Shown: positions 37,901 to 46,750, counted from the first letter of the stretch. The stretch is 64,000 bases of DNA from Bombyx mori (GCF_030269925.1 NC_085127.1:4223501-4287500); one strand, 5' to 3'. Notes: a model not told the origin generated them from the sequence alone. Program-made: numbers and translations.

Positions 37901-40451
37901 TAACGGTCAGTCAATAAGTGAACTGTTTTCACGGTATTTCGGCTCTGTTTTTGTTAATGATCACAATCAAGATGATTTTCTCAATCATAGCTGCACGGAA
38001 ATCGATAACCATATTTCTTCCATACTAACGCAAGTTTCAATAAGTGAGAGTGACATACAACGGAAAATTAAACAGTTAGATGGAAAGAAGGGTCCGGGCC
38101 CCGATAAACTTCCTCCTTCTTTTATTAAGACATGTGGAAAGGAACTTTCTGTTCCGCTTAACATTATTTTTAATAGTTCTCTTAGATCTGGTACTTTTCC
38201 AAGTTATTGGAAAACTGCGCACATTATTCCTATACACAAAAGTGGTGATAAATCTTGCTGTGAAAATTATAGACCCATTAGTATATTGTCGTGTTTTGCT
38301 AAACTGTTTGAGTCGTTAGTATATGTTTATCTTTACAACCATATGAAACCATTGATCTCTAGCCGGCAGCATGGTTTTGTTAAGAACCGATCTACGATTT
38401 CCAATCTCCTTGAGTATAAGCATTACCTGTGTCAAGCTTTTGCCACTAGAGGACAGGTTGATTCTATCTATACGGATTTCTCTAAGGCTTTTGATAAAGT
38501 TTGTCATCGATTACTTTGTCGCAAGTTGTTTTCATACGGTGTTCATGGAAATTTGTATCGATGGATTTGTTCGTATCTGGAAAATCGAAGTCAACTGGTG
38601 GCATTGAAGGGTTTTGTTTCTGCTCCGGTGCAGGTTGGTTCTGGTGTTCCCCAGGGATCCCACTTAGGACCCCTCCTTTTTATAATTTTTATTAATTATT
38701 TGATTGAGAAATTATCTTGCAGTTGTCTTTTGTATGCCGACGATCTAAAGGTCTATAATGTTATCTCCCAGACATCCGATTGTCTCGCCTTACAAAAAGA
38801 TTTGGACATTGTATCGGAATGGTGCAAGGTCAATCACATGCATTTGAACATAAATAAATGTTCCATAATTACGTTCACTAATAAAAAACATAAAATTATT
38901 CATACATACACAATTGAGGGCGAGACACTAAAAAGACTATTCATAGTTAAAGATTTGGGTATCATCTTCGATGAAAAACTTTCATTTAGGGAACACTATG
39001 AACAGATTACATCTAGGGCAAATAAGTTGTTGGGGTTTGTATTGAGATCATCAAAAGATTTTAAGAATCCTCGGAGTGTTTTGTATCTGTACATGAGTTT
39101 AGTGAGAAGTGTATTGGAATACGGCAGTCCAATATGGTCCCCTAATTACAGAGTGCACATTAACACTATTGAGCGTGTGCAAATGAAGTGTTTAAGATTA
39201 TTAAGTTATCGTATACAACCAGGCCGCTCTGAACTTAAATACGAGCAAAGACTATTAAACTATAACATGCAGTCACTAGAAGATCGACGTACATGCACTG
39301 ATCTGATATACTTATATAAGATAATTCACTCTCTGTTGGATTCGCCTGAACTATTATCTCAGATTTCACTAAACATTAAATTTAGTGCTCGGAGGGTCAA
39401 CCAAAACAATTTGTTTGCATTGCTAATTTACAAAAACAATATATCTTACTATAATCCCATTACCCGAATGTGTCGTACCTATAACGAACTGGCAAGGTCG
39501 TCACCTGAGTTAGATATTTTTACTTGTAGGTTAGTTACGTTTAGAAAAATGTTAAAGGGCATCCTCCACTTTATTAATAGGTAGGTTAATGTAATTGTTA
39601 AATGTATTATATTGTGAATTTTTTTTTTCCTTACATTATTCGTTAGATTAGTTTTTGTTATTGTGTTGTTTTGTCATAATTGTAAGGAACATTGTTATAT
39701 AAATTCAGCACTATATGTCTTGTTTTGTCGTGCGCACATGTCTTATGTTGCAAGCCAGATTTTGTTTCTTTTTATTTGTGTTTTTTGTGTATCTTTAGCT
39801 TGTGATGTGTGTTGTGAGCCTAATAAAATAAATAAATAAAATAAAATAAAGTTAAGATTCCAAATGGCATCTCTTTTTTCGATTTCGTCGATAAGCAAAT
39901 CGATAGACACGATATCATCTTCGCTACTCATTTTTTTTTTATCTATGCGTCTGTCCGTCTCAAGCCGCGCGGATCAACTGAACATGTCGATACAGTTTTG
40001 TAGACCTTGTACCGCGCCTGGCGCGCGGGTCGAAGCGCACCGCGCGGTTATGTGAACGATAAACACAGTTTATATTGATCTTGTACCGCGCGGTCATATG
40101 AACCTGGCCTTAGGGACTATTGGGCGAGAAACCGGCGAACTATACGGGCATTGTCCAGCAAGACTGCTTTTTGCATTTGGGCCACCACCGACTTTTTGTT
40201 GAGACTTGTTATTATTATTCAGAAGCAGACCGAAGATTTGTTTTGGTTTTCTGGTTATTTAAAAACGATTGACGAAGAATGTTCGTTTCGGGCAGGTGCA
40301 CCGCATCTACAGGTCGACGGGCGCGTCGCTGGCCAAGGCGCAGGCCGAGTTCACGACCGAAATCCTGCGCAACCAGCACGTGCAGACCGCCGCCTCCGAC
40401 GCCGCCGCTGCCGCCGTCAACGCGCAGCTCGCCGGCGCCAACCGGTACTAA
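22978..40451 (+). CDS. Scamp: Secretory carrier-associated membrane protein (SCAMP), 7 exons, 341 aa
   Basis: SCAMPs are four-pass proteins of recycling vesicles and the trans-Golgi/endosome system. Coding exons: 22978-23034, 23123-23224, 24782-24910, 28551-28755, 29965-30223, 31818-31935, 40296-40451. All have GT/AG borders and the phases join to 341 codons, close to vertebrate SCAMP1 (338). NPF motifs at the N-terminus (DNPFSDP, DNPFA, YNPFDG) bind EH-domain proteins. A Pro/Gln-rich stretch follows, then a coiled coil ([20 protein letters not shown], from residue 97), then four hydrophobic spans between about 155 and 290. The family signature [20 protein letters not shown] lies in exon 5. 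The C-terminus is Ala-rich. Intron 6 (8.4 kb) carries the Harbinger/LINE nest. No AATAAA occurs before the hAT element, so the 3' UTR probably enters it (first AATAAA at 41468). Confidence 0.95.
24916..25168 (+). mobile_element. Helitron (family A, copy 3) abutting a SCAMP splice donor
   Basis: Begins TCTATACTAATATATAATAA five bases after the end of SCAMP exon 3, leaving only GTATG of host intron. It has a small interior insertion (CACCAGTTGCAGGGGCGTTA), and its 3' end is degraded (GGGTACAGCTATA instead of CTAG). Confidence 0.65.
25614..25857 (-). repeat. BMC1-type LINE 3' unit (copy 7), SCAMP intron 3
   Basis: Minus-strand unit with several substitutions (TCCTAACACCAGT at its start). It lies in the 3.6-kb intron 3. 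Confidence 0.8.
25858..28500. other. SCAMP intron 3, remainder
   Basis: A hAT-like terminus may lie at 26717 (CCGGTGTTTCTCAACGTGGG), but I cannot find its partner. A degraded BMC1-type piece is likely near 27480-27590 (TTCCGGTTTGAAGGGCAG). Dispersed repeat X copy 3 lies at 27693-27775. No exon was recognised. Confidence 0.45.
29316..29523 (-). repeat. BMC1-type LINE 3' unit (copy 8, internally deleted), SCAMP intron 4
   Basis: After GAGCTCACAGCCCA the sequence jumps to ACAGCATAACATAAATGCGC, so about 40 bases of the unit are missing. The rest is intact to the CCTACCACCAGT start. Confidence 0.8.
29612..29802 (-). repeat. Bm1-type SINE, partial, SCAMP intron 4
   Basis: Same landmarks as 5953-6228 (CCTACCTATGCTGATAGAC, CCACCGGATCGG, GATCCGGCGAGAAACTCAGT), but it stops after CTCAGTGGG. 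It is therefore a 5'-shortened copy on the minus strand. Confidence 0.75.
30614..30641. repeat. (ATT)n microsatellite in SCAMP intron 5
   Basis: About nine tandem ATT units, directly seen. A shorter ATTATT tract lies at 30418-30432. Confidence 0.85.
30701..31055 (-). mobile_element. Non-autonomous Helitron in SCAMP intron 5
   Basis: On the plus strand it begins CTAGCGACCCGCCCTCGC and ends TTTATTTATATGTATAGA, i.e. TC...CTAG on the minus strand. The interior AAAATCGGTCCAGCCGTTCC and the (CAGA)n run are typical of a lepidopteran Helitron family I recall. Confidence 0.7.
31652..31761 (-). repeat. BMC1-type unit (copy 9), 5'-truncated, SCAMP intron 5
   Basis: Only the 3' ~100 bases of the unit are present (GCTTGGATGGGTGGACC to GCGCCACCCACCTTGA). 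It lies about 55 bp before exon 6, so the acceptor region of that exon is squeezed against the insertion. Confidence 0.8.
31936..33089. other. Start of SCAMP intron 6
   Basis: AT-rich intron with no recognised gene or repeat before the Harbinger target site at 33090. Confidence 0.5.
33093..33140. promoter_or_regulatory. Harbinger left terminal and subterminal motifs
   Basis: The terminal repeat runs into GCGCGGTACCGCGCGTCACC and GCGCGGTGG, giving overlapping copies of a CCGCGCGG-type palindrome. Matching copies stand at the right end (about 40049 and 40086). Placement suggests binding sites for the transposase or the MADF protein; that role is inference. Confidence 0.6.
33198..35220 (+). pseudogene. 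PIF/Harbinger (HARBI1-type) transposase with a late premature stop
   Basis: Two exons: 33198-33493 and 34332-35220, joined by a GTAAGT/ACAG intron. The DDE nuclease residues are visible: D170 in [11 protein letters not shown]263 in VIVADEAFG, and E300 in [23 protein letters not shown] lies between the first two. An Arg-rich N-terminus ([11 protein letters not shown]) could be a nuclear signal. TAA at 35098 ends the frame at 354 aa. The same frame then continues 39 codons (ending [14 protein letters not shown]) to TAA at 35220; that segment resembles the usual end of this family, so the inner stop is most likely a mutation. Otherwise the frame is open. The intron holds MADF exon 2 on the opposite strand. 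Confidence 0.88.
35428..36531 (+). CDS. LINE ORF1 protein (zinc finger, coiled coil, FP-like domain), 367 aa
   Basis: ORF1 proteins of this group bind the element's RNA in a ribonucleoprotein. The N-terminus is Cys-rich (Cys at 3, 6, 11, 17, 20, 25, 28, 49, 52), consistent with a PHD/RING-like zinc fold. A Ser/Thr-rich linker follows. Residues ~165-205 form a heptad-rich helix ([20 protein letters not shown]). The C-terminal part ([35 protein letters not shown]) resembles the Baculo_FP-type domain often found in insect LINE ORF1 proteins; this is recalled from family knowledge and is not a sign of a virus. The frame is complete with ATG 30 bases into the element. ORF2 follows after a 152-bp gap. 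Confidence 0.85.
   Translation: MHCEGCTTKLCKEKFKCNKCASEYCFDCLNIAPASRKQLSAKQIASLSCPSCQNVTKRKTNCNTPIHKRPDLNDTVNASSSFTSYDSTAVDASSDMESISGQVTLESIGQLLDMKLAPGSSFMTHLRSSLRKDITEMVSQEVNRAVEGLRVDFSQTTDFMSAEQKSIRSKICDKEKEIELLRLQLNKTGESLHRLQNRVSMVEKISRDLNIEIHEVPENNHENLNHLFKKLCECLSVNISDADIKSCRRVAKMNPDSRRPRNILISLSSQRLRDEVLSAFTRYNKSNSKDKLGTAHVGLTCAVSRIYVSEHLSPEAKELNSMARKLSKEKNYKFVWVRFGQIYIRKDEKCPAVHIKNIEIINKLRNE
36684..39584 (+). CDS. LINE ORF2: endonuclease-reverse transcriptase, 966 aa
   Basis: Nicks the target and reverse-transcribes the element RNA in place. The ATG at 36684 ([16 protein letters not shown]) is the natural start. The apurinic-type endonuclease has YYQN, CLTETNL, LLGDFN and DKYHPAII. The reverse transcriptase shows [71 protein letters not shown] and the catalytic YADD at residues 684-687. 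The C-terminal part has [12 protein letters not shown] as in Jockey/CR1 relatives. No stop or frameshift was found, so the protein could be functional. Exact clade not assigned. Confidence 0.92.
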   Translation: MLSIYYQNVNRMRSKLVDFRLNLLTNNYDVVCLTETNLIKSVFDGEVFDLRYAVFRRDRVDSSSHKIEGGGVLIAVQKKFEVIRQASWDSNMEDVWVTLFMKGSSSHLNICVCYLPPDLNYDKLNEFYSNCQKIILNDHPDDDYLLLGDFNQPDYISAMRIASPSKLNICAGDQPCTSGKLCLLEEFMNSCNLIQFNYIQNNIDRILDLVLSNLINVKVGDVESMSRLDKYHPAIIISLSAQPVSRSLAKCNNKQLNFNKCDYNKIKNDLRFVDWSMLLSSSSDINKNTQIFYDMLFEIIARHTPLTSYKYNTYPVWFSKPLINCIIEKNKYHKMYKKFGNPRDYDVFSMLRHRCKVLTKECYKRYIASTEESLQKDTNAFWRFINNRKGHVSIPNVVTYAGDSASNGQSISELFSRYFGSVFVNDHNQDDFLNHSCTEIDNHISSILTQVSISESDIQRKIKQLDGKKGPGPDKLPPSFIKTCGKELSVPLNIIFNSSLRSGTFPSYWKTAHIIPIHKSGDKSCCENYRPISILSCFAKLFESLVYVYLYNHMKPLISSRQHGFVKNRSTISNLLEYKHYLCQAFATRGQVDSIYTDFSKAFDKVCHRLLCRKLFSYGVHGNLYRWICSYLENRSQLVALKGFVSAPVQVGSGVPQGSHLGPLLFIIFINYLIEKLSCSCLLYADDLKVYNVISQTSDCLALQKDLDIVSEWCKVNHMHLNINKCSIITFTNKKHKIIHTYTIEGETLKRLFIVKDLGIIFDEKLSFREHYEQITSRANKLLGFVLRSSKDFKNPRSVLYLYMSLVRSVLEYGSPIWSPNYRVHINTIERVQMKCLRLLSYRIQPGRSELKYEQRLLNYNMQSLEDRRTCTDLIYLYKIIHSLLDSPELLSQISLNIKFSARRVNQNNLFALLIYKNNISYYNPITRMCRTYNELARSSPELDIFTCRLVTFRKMLKGILHFINR

Positions 40452-40608
40452 ACGGTAACTCGCCCTCTACCTACATCACCACTCGCTCGGCTATGCGGGC
40501 TTAAAGTAATCCCCACCCTCAGCAGAAATGTAGTAATCAAATTATAACGGATAGTTATTTTCAATGCCCTGAAACCTGTTCATTTGTTTCTATTCTTGAG
40601 GCTAAAAT

Positions 40609-41877
40609 GTTAGAGGCAGTGCCGGATTAAGCAAGCGCGGGGCCCGTAGCAAATTATTTCAAAGAGCCCTTGATCTATTACGGGTTCTTAAGTATAAAGT
40701 GGTAAAAAAACAAATCAATAGTCTATACGTTTATTTGCCATCTTATAGGTTACAATTTTGTGGGTATTTAGTAAATTACTATAGGCGCTGTTAGGCTCTG
40801 ACAAGTACAAAAAGCCAGAGTTGAGCTTTTCTGGCTATATAGAATATTTTTTATAAGAAACTAACAATTGAAAACTGATGATACTACACAAATTATTATT
40901 TTCAATACACTTTTCAATAATGCAAAGTATATAATTTTTTTAGGAATAACTAATGTTATATTATATCAATGGTGTACTTTAAATAATGTTTATGTTTTAT
41001 GTTTATTTATTTGCTTCCTTTATTATTTTTTAAACTTCTACAAAGTAACTTTTCTACATTTCATGTGGGCAAATTGAGAAATGATACGATTCGTATCAAT
41101 TTCTCTGAGCAAATCATATTCTATATTCATCAAAGCGAGATAATTCAATAACAGAACTTTATTTTAATTGATTGTTTGTTACGATACTCGATGGCAATGT
41201 TAGGGAATCCCCGGTTAATTTTTCAATGTTACCAACTTCGTTCGCGAATCATTTGCATTGGTCGGGTGTCCATTGTAGCGATAAGGGGTAGGATACCTAT
41301 TATTATATTTAAAAAAAAACATGCGTGAGATTCTTGCGTCTAGAATTTAAACTTCTTTGGTTCTGGAAATAGTTTATTTTATGCATTGCTCCTGATGCAT
41401 TTGATAATGATCTTACTATATAAAGATTACGAAATGGTTATGAAAAATTCAATTGGAGGAAATCTCTAATAAAATATTTTTTTTTTAGTCATAGCTTCTA
41501 TATCTCAATATACACTATATATAAATAGATAATAAGTTTTTGGTATATGGTTACTAAATTATACTAATATTAATGTAGACTGTTAATCTTACAAATAAAT
41601 ATATAATTTTAACAACTTAAATCGAGCCATCTCAATTCTGCTACACATCCACACTGTGTCGGGTAAGAGTGCTTGCATACGTCAGACTTTTGTAGAGCTG
41701 ATTATCAGGCTGATTGAAATTCTACACGTTTATACAAACAACTTTTTCTTAATAAGTCACTCAAAAAATTAAGCTCGGGCAGAGATGAGTGGGTTTAAAT
41801 ATGCGGGGCCCCCGTTCGCGCGGGGCCCGTAGCAGTTGCTACTCTTGCTACATGGTTAATCCGGCACTGGTTAGAGG
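40609..41877. mobile_element. Non-autonomous hAT-type transposon (1,253 bp) with 8-bp target duplication
   Basis: The element runs 40617-41869. Its ends are inverted repeats: CAGTGCCGGATTAA on the left and TTAATCCGGCACTG on the right, with GGGGCCCGTAGCA inside each. The 8 bases GTTAGAGG stand directly before (40609-40616) and after (41870-41877) it. The 8-bp duplication and CAGTG start are diagnostic of hAT. The interior is AT-rich with no transposase. It lies 165 bp after the SCAMP stop, probably within the SCAMP 3' UTR. Confidence 0.9.
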
Positions 41878-42020
41878 TAGGTAGTAATTAAAGAAGTTTT
41901 AGGTCTTGCGAGGTTAACGACCTTTTGTGACACGTGGGCTATGTCCGCCAGCTGTTTTGTTTTAGCTTATGCATTCACCATATATGAACTTGCTATTACT
42001 TTAAGTACTAAGCTATTATT

Positions 42021-42260
42021 TCTTTTTTATTGCTTAGTTGGGTGGACGAGCTCACGGCCCACCTAGTGTTGAGCAGTTACCGAAGCCCATAGACATCTAC
42101 AACGTAAATGCGCCACCCACCTTGAGATATAAGTTCTAAGATCTCAGTATAGTTACAACGGCTGCCCTACCCTTCAGACCGAAACGCATTACTGCTTCAC
42201 GGCAGAAATAGGCAGGATGGTGGTACCTACCCGTGCGGACTCACAAGAGGTCCTACCACC
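42021..42260 (-). repeat. BMC1-type LINE 3' unit (copy 10)
   Basis: Full minus-strand unit in the SCAMP/RBM22 intergenic region. Confidence 0.85.
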
Positions 42261-43845
42261 ATACATACAAACCATATTTGTTTCCCAGGTAAAAAAGAAT
42301 GGAAAATTCAAAATCGAAGAACAATTCGTGTGAACGAAGTCTTTAATAATTGACTATAATTATGACAACCTTCTTTCAATAAGGATGGACAGCTCGAACA
42401 CTTAATTTATGAAACATAATAACACTTTAAAACACGTTAAAATACTTGAACGGCAACATTGTTATTACTTGGCTGTGCGATCCCTATTGTAAAACTAATA
42501 CAAACATAATTTTATTGTTATTTGTAATTTGTTTTATTCTTGACGAAATGTTAACATTACTCCAGCAATTATAGATAAGATTTTATTAAATACTATATAT
42601 ATATACTGAAAATAATTATGAACGGCTGCAGTAAGTTAGTAAGATATTGTGCAACCTATGTACTTAGAAATATTTCATTTGGCGCATTTTTTTTATATTT
42701 TAATGTCATATTTTAAAGCGCATTTATTCAACGTTCGATTATTATTAGACTATTACCGGACGAGACGAGAGCTTACAAAATATGCTTTAAGAAAATAATA
42801 TCCAATAAACACCCAAGGCTTTTAATACTTTTATATTTATTGTATCGATTACATGTACCAATTGAATTTTAGCAGGCTCAATATTTGCATATCTATATTT
42901 TTGTGTCCCTATACTGTTTAATGCTAAATTATAATTTGTGATGTGGAGTTCGAAACCTTTAGCGATTTTTAAAACTAAACTTTTAGATGTGTCTAACATT
43001 CCAAAGTGTACATAAATTATTAACGTCTCTAATTTAGTAGTAACTTGTATTCTCGATGTTCATTTAAATATATATATATATATATATATAGTTAATTACC
43101 GTTAATCTGAATGATCCTTCTTGCCCTTCACTGAGACTTAGATGCACAACACTATAATGTATATGTATAGAATTAGGATATGAGCATATTCTTAAAACTA
43201 GTCAACCGACTAAACAGCTTTCTGAGCCAATATTAATCTGCTTTTAAATTGTTTCATCGTCGCGACGTACAATTAGTGCGTCATCTTAATTAAGATTCAT
43301 TACGTAATCTGGGCCTAGTTTAATGTAAATTATTTAACAGACCGTCCTTACCCAGAATAAATGGTAAGCGAAGGAATGTAGTTTTATCAGAATGTTTAAA
43401 CTGTTTTGTAACAATTAAGTAATGTTATGAACTTATGATTAATAATAAATATAGTTTCAGAATATCTGTTTTACTTTGAAACCTTTATTGATATTAACAT
43501 GAAAGAAATGTAGAAACTTATAAGAACTTTTTCATTACTAGCATTCTTTAGTTAGGTCAGTTTCATTTAATTTGAATGAAGGTCTCTAGTACTAGCAAAT
43601 TGTTACGGCGTCTTTCCATCTTCTTTAGCAGTGCTCGTTTATTTAAAAATAATTCATTTAGATCACACCACCATCTTCAATTCCGTTTTTTTATTCTTTA
43701 TTTTACTATTCTATAGGTATTAAGCTTGAAGGTACTGGGTCGTTTTGGGAATGGCTACTCTATATCGAACCTTACTTAAATTTATTTTTCAAATTTCACA
43801 CAAAGAATACCACAAACAAACAATGCACAAATCATAGTTATTGGA
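42261..43845. other. Convergent intergenic stretch with (TA)n
   Basis: No gene between the SCAMP and RBM22 ends. A (TA)n tract of about 11-12 units lies at 43068-43090. The minus open frame at 42787-42999 has no motif. Confidence 0.5.
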
Positions 43846-43851
43846 TTTATT
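43846..43851 (-). terminator. RBM22 polyadenylation signal
   Basis: AATAAA on the minus strand, about 60 bases after the RBM22 stop codon. Confidence 0.6.
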
Positions 43852-43911
43852 CACGTTTAACAAGCATCGTCATAATTTAAAGTTCATGACTATGAATTCT
43901 ATTAGCAACTG

Positions 43912-46750
43912 CTAAATTTGCGGCGCGTTGGTGTGTGCGTGGGCCCCGAGACGCGCGGGGTCCTGGCTAGGGTAGTGCAGGCGGAGCGGGGCCGGGAGCG
44001 GAGCCGGAGGCGGGGGCGGCGCCATGCCAGGCGGACCCCACGGTCCCCAGCCCGGACCACCATAGTGGTGCAAGTTGAAGAAATCGTTCGGACGGTTCGG
44101 GGGTGGTGGCATCTGAACACAGAATTTACAAAATATTACAAATACGGTCTCTAAGTTTTGTTTATTTTTATTGCTTAGATGGGTGAACGAGCTCACAGCC
44201 CACCTGGTGTTAAGTGGTTACTGGAGTCCATAGACATCTATAACGTAAATGCGCCACCCACCTTGAGATATAAGTTCTAAGATCTCAGTATAGTTACAAT
44301 GGCTGCCCTACCCTTCAGACTGAAACGCATTACTGCTTCACGGCAGAAATAGGCAGGGCGGTGGTACCTACACGCGCGGACTCACAAGAGGTCCTACCAC
44401 CAGTAAAGCTAAGTACCACCAGTAAAGTAGGCTTTGTTCAGTATCCTTTGAAGAAAAGTAAAATATTTTACATAGAATTTAAAACATTTTTACACTAACT
44501 TGTGGCGGGAATGGATGTAAATATGCAGGGGGTGGTGGCAACGTCCCAGGCAATCCAGGAACTGGTTCCAACATGGGTACACCATCATTCTTCTCAGTAA
44601 GTCCTTGTCGTCCTGTTATATACAACAACATTACACACTCATAAATATTACGAAATATAAACTTTTACTATCATATTACAGATTGAGGTCTTTAAATTAT
44701 ACTAGTTTGAGTACAAACCTCATTTCAGAAAATAACTTGCAAAAAACATATTGAATACTTTTTCATAAATGTAGTGTATTCTAACATTTTGTAGTTACCA
44801 GGTACTCTCTTAGAAACTTGCACAATGCAATAATAATGTTTTGTTACCTTGCGATTTACCCCATTTGATTGTCAGTCTCTTGCCAAAAATAACAAGACGA
44901 TTGAAAGTCTTTTCTGCAGCATGTTCTGCAGCATTTCTTGAAGTATATTGCACAAAGGCACACTGGGCTCGAGGTACAAGAGTCAAACATCTGAAAATTC
45001 AATAACTTCTAACATAGTGCTAATTTTATCAAACAAGTCTAGAATAGTGATTTGTTTTCTAATGATACACACATTTCTAATGACAACATCACACCATTAA
45101 TTTCATCAGCCTTGTGATGATGATCAAAATCTCAATTACATTAATAGATAATAAAAAAATACAAGGGAATACTACTGTGAACTGATGAGAAAAATGGTTG
45201 TAGCAACTTAAGATAACCACCAATCAGATATCGGTCTTATTTTAAAAACCATAATACTAGGGATGTACTATGGTTTACTTGGTACATAATCCTTAAATTA
45301 AATATTAGTTAGTCAACTCTGAACATATGAGAATACTTTACATTAGCTGCATAATTTAAATAAAAAAATATTTAGATTATTAAAACATAATTAAGATATA
45401 TGCAGTGTATATCACCAGACACAATTATGAGTTTATTTCTATGAACTGTTTGTTTCCAGAGCATTGTTATTTGTTGTGTTAACTTGTCAAACTTACCTAA
45501 TTTCACCATATTGGTAAAAGTGGCCTCTAAGCTCGTCCTCAGTGACATTATCAGGAAGATTACCAACATACAAGGTAGTAACAGTTTTGTCTTCAGGTGG
45601 AGGTAGAGCAGGCATTGCAGCAGCACGACGCATAAGCTTCTCAGCTACTGGATCATTTACACCATAATACCTGTGAATAAAAAATTATGAAACCTTCAAC
45701 TTTTTTTTTAGAAACACTAACAGCTATTTACTGTAAAATATCAAGAGATATTCAATAACAACTATGATATTGCTGTTATTTCACATACTATTATTACAAT
45801 GGAGTTTCAATAACTTAAGCCTCATTAATTCGCAATCTTTAGTCAGGATTTGGTTCATTTTTGGAACTCAAATGAATAATTGATCAAAATCTATGAATAC
45901 CTTAAATCGAAAGACTTTTTGTAATGCAATTTACTAAAATTCCACTTTACAAAGACGTGTTTATTTTTATTTTCACTAAGCAGATGTACAGAAAACTTAT
46001 GTGACTAACCTGTCTTTAATGTTCTGATCAGCTAGTGGATCATCAGGATCTGTTGGCTTCTCGTGACGATACGGACATTCTTCCCCTCGTCTACATTCTC
46101 CTTTGACCCAAAACGAGCACACGTGCGGTCTATTCCTCTTATAATATGGAGCTGTTCTAGCTAACCGCACCAACAAATCGGACGATCCTTTAGATTTTAG
46201 AGAATTGGTTGGCTGTGTTGGATCAGAGTTAGACAGCTGACTCTCCAAGTTTTGTATGTAATATTCCTTGTTTACTTCGTTTCGAGGTAGGTCATCCTGA
46301 ACTTTTAATGCAGCATCTCTCACTTGGATTGGCAGACCATATTCCAAATCCAATAAACATGTTTGACAAACATTTTTCAGTTTCGAACAGGTCTGACATA
46401 TTTCTGTTTTCTTGAAACGCATTCTTGCTCCGGGACACCATCGAAACACTGTGAAAGGTCTTGAGCATATTTTACATTCTTTACCGTATTTTTCTTTAGT
46501 CTGAAAATAGTTAAATGAAAAAAAACAATCAAAGTTGTCGAAATAATGTTATCGGAAACCACAATACATACCATTCTAATGTAAGGGTTATCTCCAAGAC
46601 ATGTTTGGCACAATATTGGAAAATCCTGCAAAAATATAACATGGTTACTACCACAATGAGATAATGATAATTGATAAGCTTCAACAATATACTCACGGCG
46701 TCTTCCCAATTCTGACGATTGTATGTGTTTGTTGACTTCGATGTAGCCAT
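43912..46750 (-). CDS. Rbm22: Pre-mRNA splicing factor RBM22 (Cwc2 family), 7 exons, 409 aa
   Basis: RBM22 binds U6 snRNA and pre-mRNA in the active spliceosome. Exons in transcript order: 46697-46750, 46572-46625, 46010-46500, 45497-45670, 44848-44990, 44500-44612, 43912-44112. All have GT/AG borders and phases that join to 409 codons (human 420). The N-terminal Cys-rich region has [16 protein letters not shown] and [16 protein letters not shown]-x7-C-x5-C-x3-H finger lies at residues 164-182 (CSFWVKGEC...CPYRH). The RRM starts at LYVGNLPDN (233) and includes CAFVQYTS; it ends [13 protein letters not shown]. The C-terminus is Pro-rich with [20 protein letters not shown]1-type unit fills most of intron 6. 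The 5' end faces the first WDR61 copy. Confidence 0.96.
44161..44403 (-). repeat. BMC1-type LINE 3' unit (copy 11), RBM22 intron 6
   Basis: Full unit in the same orientation as RBM22. It makes up 243 of the 387 bases of the intron. A 13-base echo of its start (AGTACCACCAGTA) follows at about 44411. Confidence 0.85.

Larger units (their letters stand above)
35399..39850 (+). mobile_element. Non-LTR retrotransposon (Jockey/CR1 group), apparently full coding length
   Basis: A 4.45-kb insertion with ORF1 and ORF2 both open and an (ATAAA)n-type 3' end with no poly-A. The limits come from where the MADF reading frame breaks (35398) and resumes (39851). No target duplication is evident. ORF1 starts only 29 bp from the inferred 5' end, so a small 5' truncation cannot be excluded. 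The element lies in the same direction as SCAMP and the transposase, and opposite to the MADF gene it interrupts. Confidence 0.85.
33567..39931 (-). pseudogene. MADF-BESS protein gene of the Harbinger element, split by a LINE and frameshifted
   Basis: Companion DNA-binding protein of the transposon. The first part is 39851-39931 (27 codons from [17 protein letters not shown] is the MADF start). After the LINE, the frame continues at 35299-35398 ([19 protein letters not shown]) to a donor GTAAGT. Exon 2 begins at 34283 after TTTTTCAG. In phase it gives [10 protein letters not shown], the MADF core, but then hits TAA at 34231-34233. The next frame carries on ([16 protein letters not shown]) to the stop at 33567 and includes a BESS motif ([20 protein letters not shown]). 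A small deletion near 34249 explains this. The intron contains transposase exon 2 on the other strand. Inactive as it stands. Confidence 0.85.
33093..40109. mobile_element. PIF/Harbinger DNA transposon (7.0 kb including a nested LINE)
   Basis: The left end reads GGCTAAGTTCATATGATCGC and the right end, reversed, GGCCAGGTTCATATGACCGC, so the termini are inverted repeats of about 26 bp with few mismatches. Both ends are flanked by TTA (33090-33092 and 40110-40112), the 3-bp target duplication typical of PIF/Harbinger. The element carries the two expected genes: a DDE transposase on + and a MADF-BESS DNA-binding protein on -. Without the LINE (35399-39850) it is about 2.57 kb. Copies of the palindrome ACCGCGCGGT cluster near both ends. 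It lies in SCAMP intron 6. It is probably no longer autonomous because both genes are damaged. Confidence 0.9.
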
